A stretch of 64,000 nucleotides of DNA from Prevotella sp. (GCA_017449025.1 JAFSKJ010000031.1:1-64000), one strand, 5' to 3'; shown: positions 9,950 through 18,618, counted from the stretch's first letter. Notes: generated by a model not told the origin, from the letters alone. Numbers and translations are program-made.

Positions 9950-12080
9950 TGTTGTTTGAATTTAAGTTAGACTTATATTTGTTTGTAAGCTTTTTGCCTT
10001 GGTTGAAGCGCACTGTCAACGTCGCATAGACAGTGCGGCCTGGGGTGGTGGTACCGAGATGCAAGCCATGGGGCGTACGGTCCACGTAGTTGAATATGTT
10101 GTCGATGCCGACATCAATGCGCCACATCTTTCCTATCTGATGGTTCGTGGAAAGGCGCCATAGCTGATAGCCCTTGCCGTTGCCGTCTGTCTGATAATAC
10201 CGTTTAGTAGACATGCGCCCATAGATGCCTATGCCCATGTTATAGTGTTTCGAGAAGTCGTGGTTCCACGTGGCATAGACATTGGCCTTGTGGTGTGCCA
10301 TACCGTCGATGGTCACGTGCTGCATGGTGTTGTTCTCCGAGTCATACTGGTTGGCCTCTGTGTCAAGGTAGCTGTAGGAGCCGCCTGCCGATAAGCTCTT
10401 TGTCTGGTAGCGCACAGTGAGGTCAACTCCGTAGGTCTTTGCGTCCTCCATGTTCTGATACTGGCGCACGCGGATGGGGTCGTATTTGGCAATCAACTCG
10501 CCGGGGGCTTCCTTCGTGGGTATGGTGACGAGGGTAATCATGTCGTTCACCTTATTATAATAAGGAGCCAGTGTCACCGTAAGATGGCCGATGGTGTATT
10601 CCCCGCTCACGCCGAAATAGTTGGAGGTCTGCGCCCTAAGGTTCTGGTTGCCCAAATAGAGATAGACGCCGTTCATGTTCTTGATATACTGGTAGTGCAG
10701 TTCCTTGGGGGTCGGGGTTTTGAAGCCCTGGCTCCATGTGGCCCTCAGTCGTAAGCCTCCCAGCTTCAACATCGCCGATATTTTTGGTGTCAGCCGTGTA
10801 CCAAAGCCTTCGTTTCTGGTCAGTCTCAAGCCAGCAGTGATGTAAAGTGGGTCAAGCAATCCTAACTCGTCCTGCACATACACAGCCTGAGTGTTGTCTG
10901 TCGCCTTGCCGCTTTCCACTCGCATGGGGGCTTTAAGCCAGTCGTAGCGGTAGTCGAGGCCTGCGCTGAGCCTCTGCTCGTATGGCAGCGTGAAGATGCC
11001 CTTCAGCGAGACGTTTGTCAGCCGCTGGTCGCTCTGCAGCTCCTTGTCGCCAGGGAAATAGGGGTAGTAGTTGGTGAATCGTCCGTTCACGTAGCCGTCT
11101 GTCAGCGTGGTGTCTGTATAGAAGTAGTTGTAGGCGTGGCGCTTCCAGTCGGCATCTATGGTAAAGATGTCTGTGCTGTTCAGCTTCCATTTTCCACCCA
11201 CAGATGCCGAGGCATTGTTGTACTGCAGGTCCCACGTCTTCACGTCAACGCCGGGATGGTGTCCGCAGGGGCGGTAGATGCGTTTCCAGTAGATGCTGCC
11301 GTCGGCATAGAGTTCCAGCTGTCTTGAGGCTTGTAAGGTGAGGCGCTCGGCCACCTGCCAGTTGGTGTGACGGTTCACTGTCTTGTTGCGTGAATCAGTT
11401 ATGTGATATTCAGTCTGGGAAAGAGCCTCTTCCGAAGTGTTCTGCCAGCCGTCGGAGTGCTGCAGCTGGAAGTTGGTGTAGCTCGACAGCTTGCCATAGT
11501 TCAAGGCGATGCCGTTGTGCTGACGTATATCGCCATACGAGCCTACACGCGTGGTGTTCTCCAGCATAGCCCCTTTCTCACGATGCTTCTTGGTTATGAT
11601 ATTTATTACGCCCGCTATGGCATCAGAGCCATAGAGGGCGCTCGAAGCTCCCTTCACAATCTCTATCTTCTCTATGTTATGAGGGTCGATGAGCGAGAGG
11701 TCGTTCTCGCCACCGTTGTCGCCGTGCAGCCGCCTGCCGTCAATCAGTATCAGTACATACGAGTTGCCCAGTCCGTTCATCTGCAAGCGCGAGCTCATGT
11801 CGTTCTCGCTGAAGTCGAAGCTGGCAGTCAGTCCGGAAAGAATGTCTTCGATGCTCTTGCCTGAATACTGCTGCAGCTGTTGGTGGCTGATTACCTCTGT
11901 CTGCACGGGCGCATCCTTCAGCAAGTGCTGCGTGCCAGTGCCCGTCACCACCACCTCCTGCAACTCCATATCAGGCAACGCTTTCAAGCGTTGCGAAGAT
12001 GTTGTTTCCTGGCTGTAAAGCATGGAAGCTTCACCCACCAAGCACAATGCCAGCAAACTCACTGTCAGCCTCTTTGTCAT
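9933..12080 (-). CDS. btuB: TonB-dependent receptor, BtuB-like (first in B12 operon)
   Basis: A 715-residue outer-membrane receptor, first gene after the cobalamin riboswitch and so probably the main corrinoid importer. Signal peptide about residues 1-23; TonB-box-like EVVVTGTG; plug blocks VLILIDGRRLHGD and ALYGSDAIAGVINIIT; then a barrel. The start at ATG 12080 fits the signal peptide; upstream codons run into the riboswitch. The barrel seems to end at ATLTVRF, but about 22 hydrophilic residues follow (N- and K-rich), an odd extension for a receptor, and its last codons overlap the chelatase gene. The name btuB is by regulation and family. Confidence 0.88.
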   Translation of the reverse strand: MTKRLTVSLLALCLVGEASMLYSQETTSSQRLKALPDMELQEVVVTGTGTQHLLKDAPVQTEVISHQQLQQYSGKSIEDILSGLTASFDFSENDMSSRLQMNGLGNSYVLILIDGRRLHGDNGGENDLSLIDPHNIEKIEIVKGASSALYGSDAIAGVINIITKKHREKGAMLENTTRVGSYGDIRQHNGIALNYGKLSSYTNFQLQHSDGWQNTSEEALSQTEYHITDSRNKTVNRHTNWQVAERLTLQASRQLELYADGSIYWKRIYRPCGHHPGVDVKTWDLQYNNASASVGGKWKLNSTDIFTIDADWKRHAYNYFYTDTTLTDGYVNGRFTNYYPYFPGDKELQSDQRLTNVSLKGIFTLPYEQRLSAGLDYRYDWLKAPMRVESGKATDNTQAVYVQDELGLLDPLYITAGLRLTRNEGFGTRLTPKISAMLKLGGLRLRATWSQGFKTPTPKELHYQYIKNMNGVYLYLGNQNLRAQTSNYFGVSGEYTIGHLTVTLAPYYNKVNDMITLVTIPTKEAPGELIAKYDPIRVRQYQNMEDAKTYGVDLTVRYQTKSLSAGGSYSYLDTEANQYDSENNTMQHVTIDGMAHHKANVYATWNHDFSKHYNMGIGIYGRMSTKRYYQTDGNGKGYQLWRLSTNHQIGKMWRIDVGIDNIFNYVDRTPHGLHLGTTTPGRTVYATLTVRFNQGKKLTNKYKSNLNSNNNDQQD

Positions 12081-12136
12081 ATCATCATCCTCTTTTCGTT
12101 TCCGCATTTCCCTGTGCGGGCGTAATTCTGTTATTT

Positions 12137-12168
12137 GGCAGGCTTGACCTTCGGTCGAGCCCTGCCCA
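12137..12168 (-). promoter_or_regulatory. hairpin between B12 riboswitch and receptor start (expression platform candidate)
   Basis: Read on the minus strand, GGCAGG...CCTGCC arms enclose an inner GACC-GAA-GGTC stem, giving a strong hairpin about 60 bases before the receptor start. Its 5' arm GGCAGG is also complementary to the CCTGCC of the upstream B12 box, so the two pairings would compete. There is no U-tract directly after it, so it may act on translation or as a switch intermediate rather than as a terminator. Confidence 0.45.
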
Positions 12169-12204
12169 CGCTCGGCAATGTTCAAGCAAGCTTGGCACTG
12201 CCCA

Positions 12205-12420
12205 TGCTTCTGGCAGGTCTTCTGGCTCTCCCCAGTCTGCTTTACCTTCCCGAACCCTTCCCTTTTTCCTCTCCCCTCCAAGTGGTGGAGCCGGAGATGG
12301 GGTGTTCAGTGGCGTCATACAAGCAGGCCATTCCAAGGGGGATTACAGCTGCAGGTACAGCTCCGGACTCTCACCGGATTCCCTTACGTCGAGGCGGCTG
12401 CAGCCGCCTGATTGCCCTTA
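12205..12420 (-). ncRNA. cobalamin (B12) riboswitch
   Basis: On the minus strand the leader of the receptor operon contains the conserved core: GGGAATCCGGTGAGAGTCCG, then GCTGTACCTGCAGCTGTAAT, then GCCACTG and GGGAAGG in the variable part, and the B12 box AGCCAGAAGACCTGCC at 12212-12227. A perfect GGCGGC-TGCA-GCCGCC stem sits near the 5' end (12394-12409). Together these match the AdoCbl-type cobalamin riboswitch family. It should lower expression of the two receptors and the chelatase when cobalamin is plentiful. The exact P1 pairing and outer limits are uncertain. The variable arm at 12271-12303 carries a GC-rich repeat seen elsewhere in the window. Confidence 0.93.
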
Positions 12421-12427
12421 TCGCATG

Positions 12428-12435
12428 CAAAGGTA
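12428..12435 (-). promoter_or_regulatory. probable promoter -7 element of the B12 operon
   Basis: On the minus strand this reads TACCTTTG, just before the riboswitch. Transcription would then begin near 12420. A TTTTG about 24 bases upstream is a slightly distant -33 candidate. The same spacer region also serves the divergent M16 protease gene, whose TAAATTTG box is at 12522-12529. Confidence 0.5.
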
Positions 12436-12560
12436 CGAATTATATAATACTTATTGGCACAAAAGATGTTAATAATTGTAGTTTTTTAGCTTTTGTTGCG
12501 TCTAATGAGTAAAACATTGTGTAAATTTGCACACTTGAACTAAATTATTTAATCAACAAG

Positions 12561-15377
12561 ATGAGAAGAATTAACAAGTTATTGACTATGATGTTGCTGG
12601 TGCTGGCCTCTGCCAGTACAGCAATGGCTCAGATGGAGATGCCTCTGGTGCCCGTGGACCCCGACGTACGCATTGGTAAGCTGGACAACGGCCTTACCTA
12701 TTACATCCGCCACAACAACTGGCCGGAGCAGCGTGCAGAATTCTATATTGCCCAGCGCGTAGGCTCTATCCAGGAGAACGACGACCAGCGCGGTCTGGCA
12801 CATTTCTTGGAGCACATGGCCTTCAACGGCTCGAAGCACTTCAAGGGAAACGAACTGCTGCGCTGGTGCGAGAGCATTGGCGTGAAGTTCGGTACCGACC
12901 TTAATGCCTACACTTCGATTGACCAGACTGTCTACAACATAAGCAACGTGCCCACAACCCGCGAGAGCATTGTAGACTCCTGCCTGCTGATACTCTACGA
13001 CTGGGCCGACGGCCTGCTGCTTGAGCAGGAGGAGATAGAGAAGGAGCGCGGAGTGATTCACGAGGAGTGGCGCCTGCGCACCTCGGCGCAGATGCGCATG
13101 CTTGAGCGCGACCTGCCCAAGCTCTACCCCGGCTCCAAGTACGGCTACCGCATGCCTATAGGCTTGATGGAGATTATCGACAACTTTGAGCGCCCCTTCC
13201 TGCAGCAGTACTACGAGAAGTGGTATCGCCCCGACAACCAGGCCATCATTGTGGTTGGCGACATTGATGTGGACCAGGTGGAGCAGAAGATAAAGACACT
13301 CTTCTCGCCAATAGTGCTGCAGGCCGATGCAGCACCGGTGGTGATGGAGCCTGTGCCCGACAATGCCGAGCCAATCATTGTCATCGACAAGGACAAGGAG
13401 CAGCAGTACAGTATTGTGGAAGTGATGATGAAGCACGAGTCGTTCCCCGACTCACTCAAGAACACCATGGTGTACATCATTGCCAACTACATGAAAGATG
13501 CTGCCATCACTATGCTCAACGACCGACTGAAGGAGTATGCCGAGAAGCCCGAAAGCCCGTTCCTACAGGCTTCTGCCAGCGACGGACAGTACCTGCTCTC
13601 GCGCAGCGTCGACGCCTTCAATGTTGGCATACTGCCCAAGGACGGACAGACAGAGGCCGCTGTAACCACCGTGCTCACCGAGGCTCGCCGCGCTGCCAAG
13701 TTCGGTTTCACCGCCACAGAGTACAGCCGCTATAAGGCCAACTACACCAGTGCCTTGGAGAAGCAGTACTCTAACAAGGACAAGCGCTACAACTCCAACT
13801 TCGTAGGCCAGTACGTTGAAAACTTCCTAAGCAAGGACCCCATTCCCAGCATTGACTATACTTACACCACCATGAAGCAGATTGTGCCCATGCTGCCCGT
13901 AGATGCCGTCAACCAGGTGATGAAGGAACTAGTGTCGGACAACGACAGCAACCTTGTGGTGATCAACTTCAACAACGAGAAGGAAGGAACCGTCTATCCC
14001 ACAGAGGACGGCTTGAAGAAAGCTGTTGCCGATGGCCGCAACGCACAGATCGAGGCATACGTAGACAATGTGAAGGACGAGCCGCTGATGACCACCCTGC
14101 CCAAACCGGGCAAGATAAAGAAGGAAGTCAAGAACGACGTGCTCGGATACACAGAGCTGACACTTTCCAACGGCGTCAAGGTGCTGCTGAAGCAGACCGA
14201 CCTGAAGAAAGACCAGGTGCTGCTGAGCGGCGAGGGCTTCGGCGGCTCATCGCTCTACGGCAATGAGGACCTGCCCAACCTGAAGATGTTCGACGACGTG
14301 GTGGAAGCCAGCGGACTGGGAAACTTCTCCCACACCGAGTTAGAGAAGGCTCTTGCCGGAAAGATTGCAAGCATGTCGCTCTCCATGAGCACCTACCGCC
14401 AGAACCTTACCGGAAGCTCCACGCCTAACGACGTAGAGACCATGCTCCAGCTGCTCTACCTCTACTTCACCAACATCAACAAGGACCAGAAGTCGTTCGA
14501 CAATCTTATGCAGACCACCGAGGTGGCACTTAAGAACCGCCTGCTGCAGCCAGAATCAGTGTTCAGCGACTCACTGCAGGCCACCCTCTCATGCCACAAC
14601 CCGCGCGTGAAGACTCTGGAGGTGGCCGAACTGCCGAAGGTGGACTACGACCGCATACTGCAGATAGCCAAGGAGCGTACAGCCAACGCCGCAGCATACA
14701 CCTTCACCATCTGCGGCAACTACAACGACTCACTAATACGGCCGCTCGTAGAGCAGTACATAGGGTCGCTGCCCGTAGAGAATAAAGTGGTGAAAGGCCC
14801 CGACGTGTCGAGCGACTTCAAGGGCGAGGTGGTAAACAGCTTCGTACACAAGGCAGAGACACCAAAAGCCATCGCCGTAATCTTCTGGTACTCCAAGGCA
14901 CTGCCCTACACCTTGGAGAACAGCGTCAAGGCAAACATTGCCGGACAGATACTGTCAATGGAATACCTGAAGAAGATACGCGAAGACGCCAGCGCAGCAT
15001 ACACCGTGTCGGCAGGCTCCACAGTCAGCCGCGATGACTTCGGAACCGATGCCACAGTTTTCGTCTATTGCCCCATGAAGCCCGAAAAAGCCGACACCGC
15101 CATCTTGATAATGCGCGACGAGGTGATGGCCATGGCCAAGAACTGCGATGCCGACAAGCTGCTGAAGGTGAAGGAGTATGTGCTCAAGAACCACAGCGAC
15201 CAGATGAAACAGAACAACTACTGGATAAACCAGATGAACAACTGGCGCAACTACGGCATAGACTTCCACACCGACTTCGAGAAAACCGTCAACGCGCAGA
15301 CACCTGAGAGCATTAGCGCATTCATTGCAGAGGTGCTCAAGGCCGGAAACCGAGCAGAGGTAATAATGATGCCATAA
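12561..15377 (+). CDS. secreted M16 family zinc metallopeptidase
   Basis: A 938-residue peptidase of the pitrilysin/insulinase family. A signal peptide ends near AMAQ (residues 21-24). The inverted zinc motif HFLEH is at residues 81-85, with the third ligand Glu162 in EKERGV at the spacing expected for the family. A second, inactive-looking M16 half begins around residue 530, so both domains of the clamshell lie on one chain, as in other Bacteroidetes periplasmic M16 enzymes. It probably degrades peptides in the periplasm. First gene of a forward group with a phytase-like gene 10 bases downstream. Confidence 0.93.
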   Translation: MRRINKLLTMMLLVLASASTAMAQMEMPLVPVDPDVRIGKLDNGLTYYIRHNNWPEQRAEFYIAQRVGSIQENDDQRGLAHFLEHMAFNGSKHFKGNELLRWCESIGVKFGTDLNAYTSIDQTVYNISNVPTTRESIVDSCLLILYDWADGLLLEQEEIEKERGVIHEEWRLRTSAQMRMLERDLPKLYPGSKYGYRMPIGLMEIIDNFERPFLQQYYEKWYRPDNQAIIVVGDIDVDQVEQKIKTLFSPIVLQADAAPVVMEPVPDNAEPIIVIDKDKEQQYSIVEVMMKHESFPDSLKNTMVYIIANYMKDAAITMLNDRLKEYAEKPESPFLQASASDGQYLLSRSVDAFNVGILPKDGQTEAAVTTVLTEARRAAKFGFTATEYSRYKANYTSALEKQYSNKDKRYNSNFVGQYVENFLSKDPIPSIDYTYTTMKQIVPMLPVDAVNQVMKELVSDNDSNLVVINFNNEKEGTVYPTEDGLKKAVADGRNAQIEAYVDNVKDEPLMTTLPKPGKIKKEVKNDVLGYTELTLSNGVKVLLKQTDLKKDQVLLSGEGFGGSSLYGNEDLPNLKMFDDVVEASGLGNFSHTELEKALAGKIASMSLSMSTYRQNLTGSSTPNDVETMLQLLYLYFTNINKDQKSFDNLMQTTEVALKNRLLQPESVFSDSLQATLSCHNPRVKTLEVAELPKVDYDRILQIAKERTANAAAYTFTICGNYNDSLIRPLVEQYIGSLPVENKVVKGPDVSSDFKGEVVNSFVHKAETPKAIAVIFWYSKALPYTLENSVKANIAGQILSMEYLKKIREDASAAYTVSAGSTVSRDDFGTDATVFVYCPMKPEKADTAILIMRDEVMAMAKNCDADKLLKVKEYVLKNHSDQMKQNNYWINQMNNWRNYGIDFHTDFEKTVNAQTPESISAFIAEVLKAGNRAEVIMMP

Positions 15378-15387
15378 CATACACCTG

Positions 15388-16683
15388 ATGAGAAGACAAC
15401 TGATAGCGCTCACCATAGCTGCCCAGCTGGCATCGGCCGGCTGGGCACAAACGGCGCGCGAGGAGATAAGAAACAACATACACCTCACGGCAAGCAACAC
15501 GCTGGCCTATCCCGGCCCGAAGCAGAAGCTCACACCAGCACCAAAGGGGAAGAAACCCTTCTACATAAGCCACTACGGCCGCCACGGCTCCCGCTATCTC
15601 ACAAACCGCCGCGACTATTACTATCCCTACGAGGCAATGATGCGGGCAGACACCATTGGCAAGCTCACACCTTTAGGACGCGAGGTGATGGAGCGGGTGA
15701 AACGAATTCTCGACGAAGCCGAAGGACGCACAGGCGAGCTAACACCATTAGGAGCACAACAGCTCAGGCAGATAGCAGCCCGCATGTACCAGCGCTTCCC
15801 CGAGGTGTTCAAGGGCGACGCCTACATCGATGCTCGCAGCACCACCGTGCTCAGATGCGTGCTCTCAATGGAAAACGCACTGCAGCAACTGCTAATCCTC
15901 AACCCCAAGCTGCGCATAAACCACGATGCCAGCAAAGCCGACATGGGATACATGAACATGCAGGACCGCCACCTCGTGGCCATACGCAACACACCCAGCG
16001 TGCAGACCGCCTTCGACAAGTTCAAAAACCGCGTGCCACCCACCGACCGACTGGTGCGCACACTCTTCAATGACACCCTCTACATCAAGCGCCACGTCAA
16101 TGCCGAGCGACTCACCTACTCACTCTTCAAGCTGGCATCGAACGTGCAGAGCACGGAACTGAGGCGACAGCTCACACTCTACGACATCTTCACCGACGAC
16201 GAGCTGTACAACCAGTGGGAAACCGACAACGCATACTGGTACATCTGGTTCGGGCCAAGCCCGCTCAACGGCAGCACACAGCCCTACAGCCAGAGACAGC
16301 TGCTGAGAACAATAATTGAGGAGGCCGACAGCTGCCTCAAGCTGCACAGCCCAGGAGCATCGCTGCGCTTCGGACATGAGACCATTGTGATGCCACTAAC
16401 ATGCCTGCTCGAGCTGAACGACTACGGACAGCAGATAGACGACCTGGCCAAGGTGGCTAAGCACGGGTGGCGCAACTACCGCATTTTCCCCATGGGTTGC
16501 AACCTGCAGATAGTGTTCTATCGCAGCGGTCCCGCCGACGACGACATACTGTTGAAGGTGCTGCTCAACGAGGACGAGATGTCGCTGCCGCTGAAAACCA
16601 ACCAGTGGCCATACTACAGCTGGAGCGACTTCCGCCAATACTACCTCAACAAGCTTGACGCATACGAAGAAGCCCCCCAATGA
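15388..16683 (+). CDS. histidine-type phosphatase, MINPP-like phytase
   Basis: A 431-residue secreted phosphatase of histidine acid phosphatase clan 2. The signal peptide ends near GWAQ (residues 18-21). The nucleophile motif is SHYGRHGSRY (His66), and the proton-donor position reads His330-Glu331 (GHETI). HE in place of HD is typical of MINPP (multiple inositol polyphosphate phosphatase) proteins, as described in Bacteroides. Phytate or another phosphomonoester in the periplasm is the likely substrate. It starts ten bases after the M16 gene and overlaps the hemolysin III gene by four. Confidence 0.85.
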   Translation: MRRQLIALTIAAQLASAGWAQTAREEIRNNIHLTASNTLAYPGPKQKLTPAPKGKKPFYISHYGRHGSRYLTNRRDYYYPYEAMMRADTIGKLTPLGREVMERVKRILDEAEGRTGELTPLGAQQLRQIAARMYQRFPEVFKGDAYIDARSTTVLRCVLSMENALQQLLILNPKLRINHDASKADMGYMNMQDRHLVAIRNTPSVQTAFDKFKNRVPPTDRLVRTLFNDTLYIKRHVNAERLTYSLFKLASNVQSTELRRQLTLYDIFTDDELYNQWETDNAYWYIWFGPSPLNGSTQPYSQRQLLRTIIEEADSCLKLHSPGASLRFGHETIVMPLTCLLELNDYGQQIDDLAKVAKHGWRNYRIFPMGCNLQIVFYRSGPADDDILLKVLLNEDEMSLPLKTNQWPYYSWSDFRQYYLNKLDAYEEAPQ

Positions 16684-17330
16684 GCATCCGCTATACAAGG
16701 AAAGAAGAGACATGGAACGTAGCCTCACACGCAGGAGGCATTGCCTTAGGCATTGTAATGGGCATACTGCTGACGGCCATGGTGGCAAGAGCCCACAATA
16801 ACTGGGCAGGAGCCGGCGTCAGCCTCTACCTCTTCGGAATGCTCGGCTCATACGTGGCCTCCACAGCCTATCATGCCACACCCATGCGCTCAAAATGGCG
16901 CGAGCGCCTGCGCCGATGGGACCACGCAGCCATCTACTGGCACATAGCAGGCTCATATTCGCCCCTTACACTCGTCGCACTGCGGCAGCAAGGCTACTGG
17001 GGCTGGGGGCTTTTCAGCTTCGTATGGCTGAGTGCCATTGCCGGCACCATAGTCAGCCTCATCAGATTAAAGGAGCATTCCAACGTAGAGACCATCTGCT
17101 TTGTCGCCATGGGACTGTCAGTGCTCGTAGCCTTCAAGCCACTGATGAACTCAGTGTCGACAGCAGCCGTAGTATGGCTCATAGCCGAAGGCGTGAGCTA
17201 CATCACAGGCGCACTGTTCTACAGCTTCCGCCGTCGCCGCTACATGCACTCCGTATTCCACTTCTTTGTTCTGGCCGGCTCCGTGTGCCACATCATTGCC
17301 GTCTGGGACGTACTCATGCAATACCTATAA
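16680..17330 (+). CDS. hemolysin III / PAQR family membrane protein
   Basis: A 216-residue polytopic membrane protein of the YqfA/hemolysin III branch of the PAQR superfamily. It begins EETWNVASHAGGIALG and has about seven membrane segments. Conserved family residues are visible: the first-helix Ser-His (NVASHAGG), STAYHATP and, near the end, HSVFHFFVLAGSVCH, which form the putative metal site. Despite the name, most family members are not proven haemolysins. The start overlaps the phytase stop (ATGA). Confidence 0.88.
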   Translation: MSIRYTRKEETWNVASHAGGIALGIVMGILLTAMVARAHNNWAGAGVSLYLFGMLGSYVASTAYHATPMRSKWRERLRRWDHAAIYWHIAGSYSPLTLVALRQQGYWGWGLFSFVWLSAIAGTIVSLIRLKEHSNVETICFVAMGLSVLVAFKPLMNSVSTAAVVWLIAEGVSYITGALFYSFRRRRYMHSVFHFFVLAGSVCHIIAVWDVLMQYL

Positions 17331-17337
17331 CAGCATA

Positions 17338-17598
17338 ATGAAAAAAAGATACCTCCACACCGTCAACACCATCCTCTCGCTCATCATCATCGGCTTAGGA
17401 TTCGGATCGTGCGCCGCCACCAAGCAGCTAAGGCGCGAAAACCAGCAGCTCAGAGAGGAAATAGAGCAGAAAGAGGCCGAAAACAGTGCCCTGCGCAACG
17501 AACTTGGCAACCGCGAAGCAGAAATCCAAGGGCTACGCGGACGCATCAAGGAGCTTTCAACGCCAAAGGTCGTTTACGGGCCGCCAGCAAGCTTCTAA
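17338..17598 (+). CDS. small coiled-coil lipoprotein
   Basis: An 86-residue predicted lipoprotein. The signal peptide ends with the lipobox GFGSC (Cys25). The mature part is almost entirely one Lys/Glu/Gln-rich heptad coiled coil (about residues 30-74), and the tail is STPKVVYGPPASF. In size and build it recalls Lpp-like or YgdR-like small lipoproteins, but there is no clear homology. ATG 17338 is chosen because upstream codons are in the preceding gene. It ends four bases from the stop of the convergent efp. Confidence 0.75.
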   Translation: MKKRYLHTVNTILSLIIIGLGFGSCAATKQLRRENQQLREEIEQKEAENSALRNELGNREAEIQGLRGRIKELSTPKVVYGPPASF

Positions 17599-17613
17599 GG
17601 AGTTACTCCTTAG
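17595..17613. terminator. hairpin over the convergent stop codons
   Basis: CTAAGGAG-TTA-CTCCTTAG is a perfect stem-loop that contains the stop codons of both the lipoprotein (17596-17598) and efp (17603-17605). It has no T-tract on either strand, so termination is possible but weakly supported. Confidence 0.4.
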
Positions 17614-18169
17614 CGCGTGCCAGATACGAGCCGTCACGAGTGTCAACCTGAATAAGGTCGCCCTCGTTGATGAACAGCGGAACGCGCACCTCCACACCAG
17701 TCTCAAGAGTGGCAGGCTTCAGAGTGTTAGTGGCCGTGTCGCCCTTGACACCCGGCTCAGAGTGAGTCACACGGAGAACAGTCTTCACCGGCATCTCTGC
17801 ATAGAGAATGGTTCCGTCGGTGGTGTCGCTTACAACCTCCACGATGTCGCTCTCCTTCATAAACTCATGCCCTATGACAAGCTCGTTGTCGATGGGAATC
17901 TGCTCGAACGTCTCCTGGTTCATGAAGATGCGCCCCGACTGATCCTCATAAAGATACTGATATGGGCGACGCTCTATCACAACATCCTCAAGCTTCTCAC
18001 CAATGTTGTAACGACGCTCAAGCACGCGGCCGTCGCTAACGTTCTTCACCTTGATGTTCATGATGGTGTTACCCTTACCCGGCTTGCGATGCTGGAAGTC
18101 TATGCAAACCCAAATGCCGCCGTCCATGCGGATGGCCGTTCCCTTCTTAATGTCTTGTGAGTTAATCAT
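17603..18169 (-). CDS. efp: elongation factor P
   Basis: Relieves ribosome stalling at proline stretches. The 188-residue protein has the three beta-barrel domains of EF-P. The domain I loop reads HRKPGKGNT, with Lys at the tip where many bacteria carry a modification; no EpmA-type modification gene is in the window. Domain III includes ATNTLKPATLETG and the usual FINEGDLIQVDTRDG near the end. The ATG at 18169 is chosen over an upstream in-frame start in AT-rich leader DNA. It is monocistronic and convergent with the lipoprotein gene. Confidence 0.96.
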   Translation of the reverse strand: MINSQDIKKGTAIRMDGGIWVCIDFQHRKPGKGNTIMNIKVKNVSDGRVLERRYNIGEKLEDVVIERRPYQYLYEDQSGRIFMNQETFEQIPIDNELVIGHEFMKESDIVEVVSDTTDGTILYAEMPVKTVLRVTHSEPGVKGDTATNTLKPATLETGVEVRVPLFINEGDLIQVDTRDGSYLARAKE

Positions 18170-18211
18170 AAAAAAAATATATATATATAAGATGTTTTCG
18201 CAATTCGCGTG

Positions 18212-18242
18212 CAAAGTTACGAATAAGTGAGCAAACCACAAA
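18212..18242 (-). promoter_or_regulatory. efp promoter
   Basis: On the minus strand TTTG (18239-18242), a 19-base spacer, then TAACTTTG (18212-18219): a full match to the Bacteroidetes housekeeping promoter. It lies about 45 bases before the efp start; the leader between contains an AT run at 18171-18190. Confidence 0.75.
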
Positions 18243-18288
18243 GAGAAAAACCGTTTTTTTTATGATTATCCGCTATCGTACCACCAAA

Positions 18289-18365
18289 GCCCCAAAGGGG
18301 CAACAGACCGCAGGCAGGGGTGCAACCCCTGCAAACGGTAGCGTATACAAAAGCCCTGAAAGGGC
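18289..18365. repeat. cluster of three short GC-rich hairpins
   Basis: Three perfect palindromes in 77 bases: GCCCC-AAA-GGGGC (18289-18301), CAGGGGT-GCA-ACCCCTG (18315-18331) and GCCCT-GAA-AGGGC (18353-18365). They resemble the palindromic units at 40.9-41.05 kb and lie directly before copy 2 of the dispersed element, in the gap between the efp promoter and the end of the GH127 gene. Confidence 0.6.
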
Positions 18366-18377
18366 GGCAGGATTCTT

Positions 18378-18618
18378 CTGTCACCCTCAAACAGGGTGCA
18401 AACGCTTTGTGGCAGGACATTCTGTCACCCTGACACCCTTTTTCATAAAATTATATATATATACCCTTTGGTCTGTGTCGGGCACGACCTCTTTTTACGT
18501 AGCAAAGGTAATCTTATTTTATGAGCCCACTTTAAAAAGTCAACTCATTCTTATTTCATTGTACTGACAAACTTTTTGAGCTGTGCGGTTGAAATGACGC
18601 TGAAAGCGTCTGCGCTCA
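18378..18618 (+). repeat. dispersed repeat element, copy 2
   Basis: Second copy of the element at 138-341, same orientation. The first 125 bases align without gaps. After GCAAAGG this copy has about 30 extra bases, then realigns at TTCATTGTAC and at the terminal hairpin, which here is GACGCT-GAA-AGCGTC. The hairpin keeps its pairing although its sequence differs by one base, which hints at selection on structure. Together with the hairpin cluster it fills the 540-base gap between efp and GH127. Confidence 0.75.

Noticed and set aside
12081-12281. N-terminal extension of the first receptor into the riboswitch
   Set aside because: The extra 67 residues would translate conserved riboswitch sequence and precede a normal signal peptide.
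17603-18169. possible EF-P-like paralogue YeiP
   Set aside because: The PGKG loop and full three-domain sequence fit EF-P proper.
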